DNA of 64,000 bases from the NCBI GenBank assembly GCA_963924555.1, contig OZ004585.1, positions 3,423,488 through 3,487,487 on the forward strand, given 5' to 3'. The notes beneath the pieces are model-generated. The model was not told where the DNA came from. It ran no database searches and was given only the letters and a program-made list of their open reading frames with translations. This document shows, in pieces, positions 63,646-64,000 of this stretch. A program made the position numbers and the translations under genes. Source of the stretch: Crambe crambe (Eukaryota > Porifera > Demospongiae > Poecilosclerida > Crambeidae). The number at the start of each line of letters is the position of its first letter. Positions within the stretch are counted from its first letter, which is position 1.

Positions 63646-64000
63646 TTGTCTGGATTCAGGGTGTATTAGTCTCGCCCACCTTCCCTTTACCAACCACACA
63701 GAAAGTGAATGGATGATCTTATTTGCTAATGATTTTATGGTTGGCCATGTGCAAAACAATATATCATGGCTCTCTCGAATGATTTTTCCCTCTCCACATA
63801 CTGTGTACATGTTTTACATTTAAATCCACTGTGCAGACTTCTCCTAAAATTCATGATGTATAGTCAGATCCTCCTTCCAACAATAATTATTGCTGACCAT
63901 GCACAAGATTGTGTGTGGGATTTGACCACAGTTGGTAAAGGGTCTGGTGTACGAGACTATGGGTATACATATCTACAACATATGTACCTTTTGAACTGGT
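61073..64000. other. Region without recognised genes
   Basis: Holds a CA microsatellite (about 62397-62420) followed by a CAA run, and a compound CT then CA microsatellite (about 63583-63641). Small frames on both strands lack domain signatures and have no supporting exon structure. Upstream exons of the sulfotransferase may lie here unseen. Confidence 0.45.

Overview
The window looks like a compact, AT-rich early-branching animal genome, most likely a demosponge. This is inferred from the many short phase-matched introns (about 48-110 bp), animal extracellular modules (leishmanolysin-type protease, Calx-beta, calcium-binding EGF), TM2-like membrane proteins, a membrane-type sulfotransferase and dense small transposon debris. 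No search was run, so the species is not proven.

Layout. 0.9-1.9 kb (+): a two-exon type II membrane protein with tyrosine motifs in its cytoplasmic part. 4.3-25.6 kb (-): one very large gene. I could trace 20 upstream exons (signal peptide, M8/leishmanolysin metalloprotease, cysteine-rich region, Calx-beta domain), then 37 EGF exons of exactly 117 bp each, then a possible hydrophobic last exon. All junction phases agree, giving about 2,275 residues. 25.6-34 kb (+): transposon territory, with a broken hAT/ZMYM1-like transposase split by a Penelope-like insertion carrying a hammerhead-like core, a GGTGTC minisatellite, and a spliced MULE/SWIM transposase-like gene. 34-39 kb: no recognisable gene, but a promoter-like island (ETS, CRE, NRF1 motifs), several hairpins and MITE-like pieces. 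39.2-41.6 kb (+): a multi-exon P-loop NTPase-like gene with a 5S-rRNA-derived SINE in an intron and an apparent one-base frameshift. 42.9-44.1 kb: a 67-bp minisatellite interrupted by a small transposon. 45.5-59.1 kb: three TM2-like paralogues (one +, two -) with the same architecture, and between the first two an intronless gene for a secreted protein with a long Asp/Glu block followed by an Arg-rich tail. 59.3-61.1 kb (-): a sulfotransferase. 61.1-64 kb: no gene seen, only microsatellites and dispersed repeats.

Taken together, the window is rich in secreted and membrane proteins: an adhesive protease, small cysteine-rich membrane proteins, a highly charged secreted protein and a carbohydrate-type sulfotransferase. 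A role in cell-surface or matrix biology is an inference. The strongest candidate for something undescribed is the protease-Calx-beta-EGF(37) gene and its recently amplified exon array.
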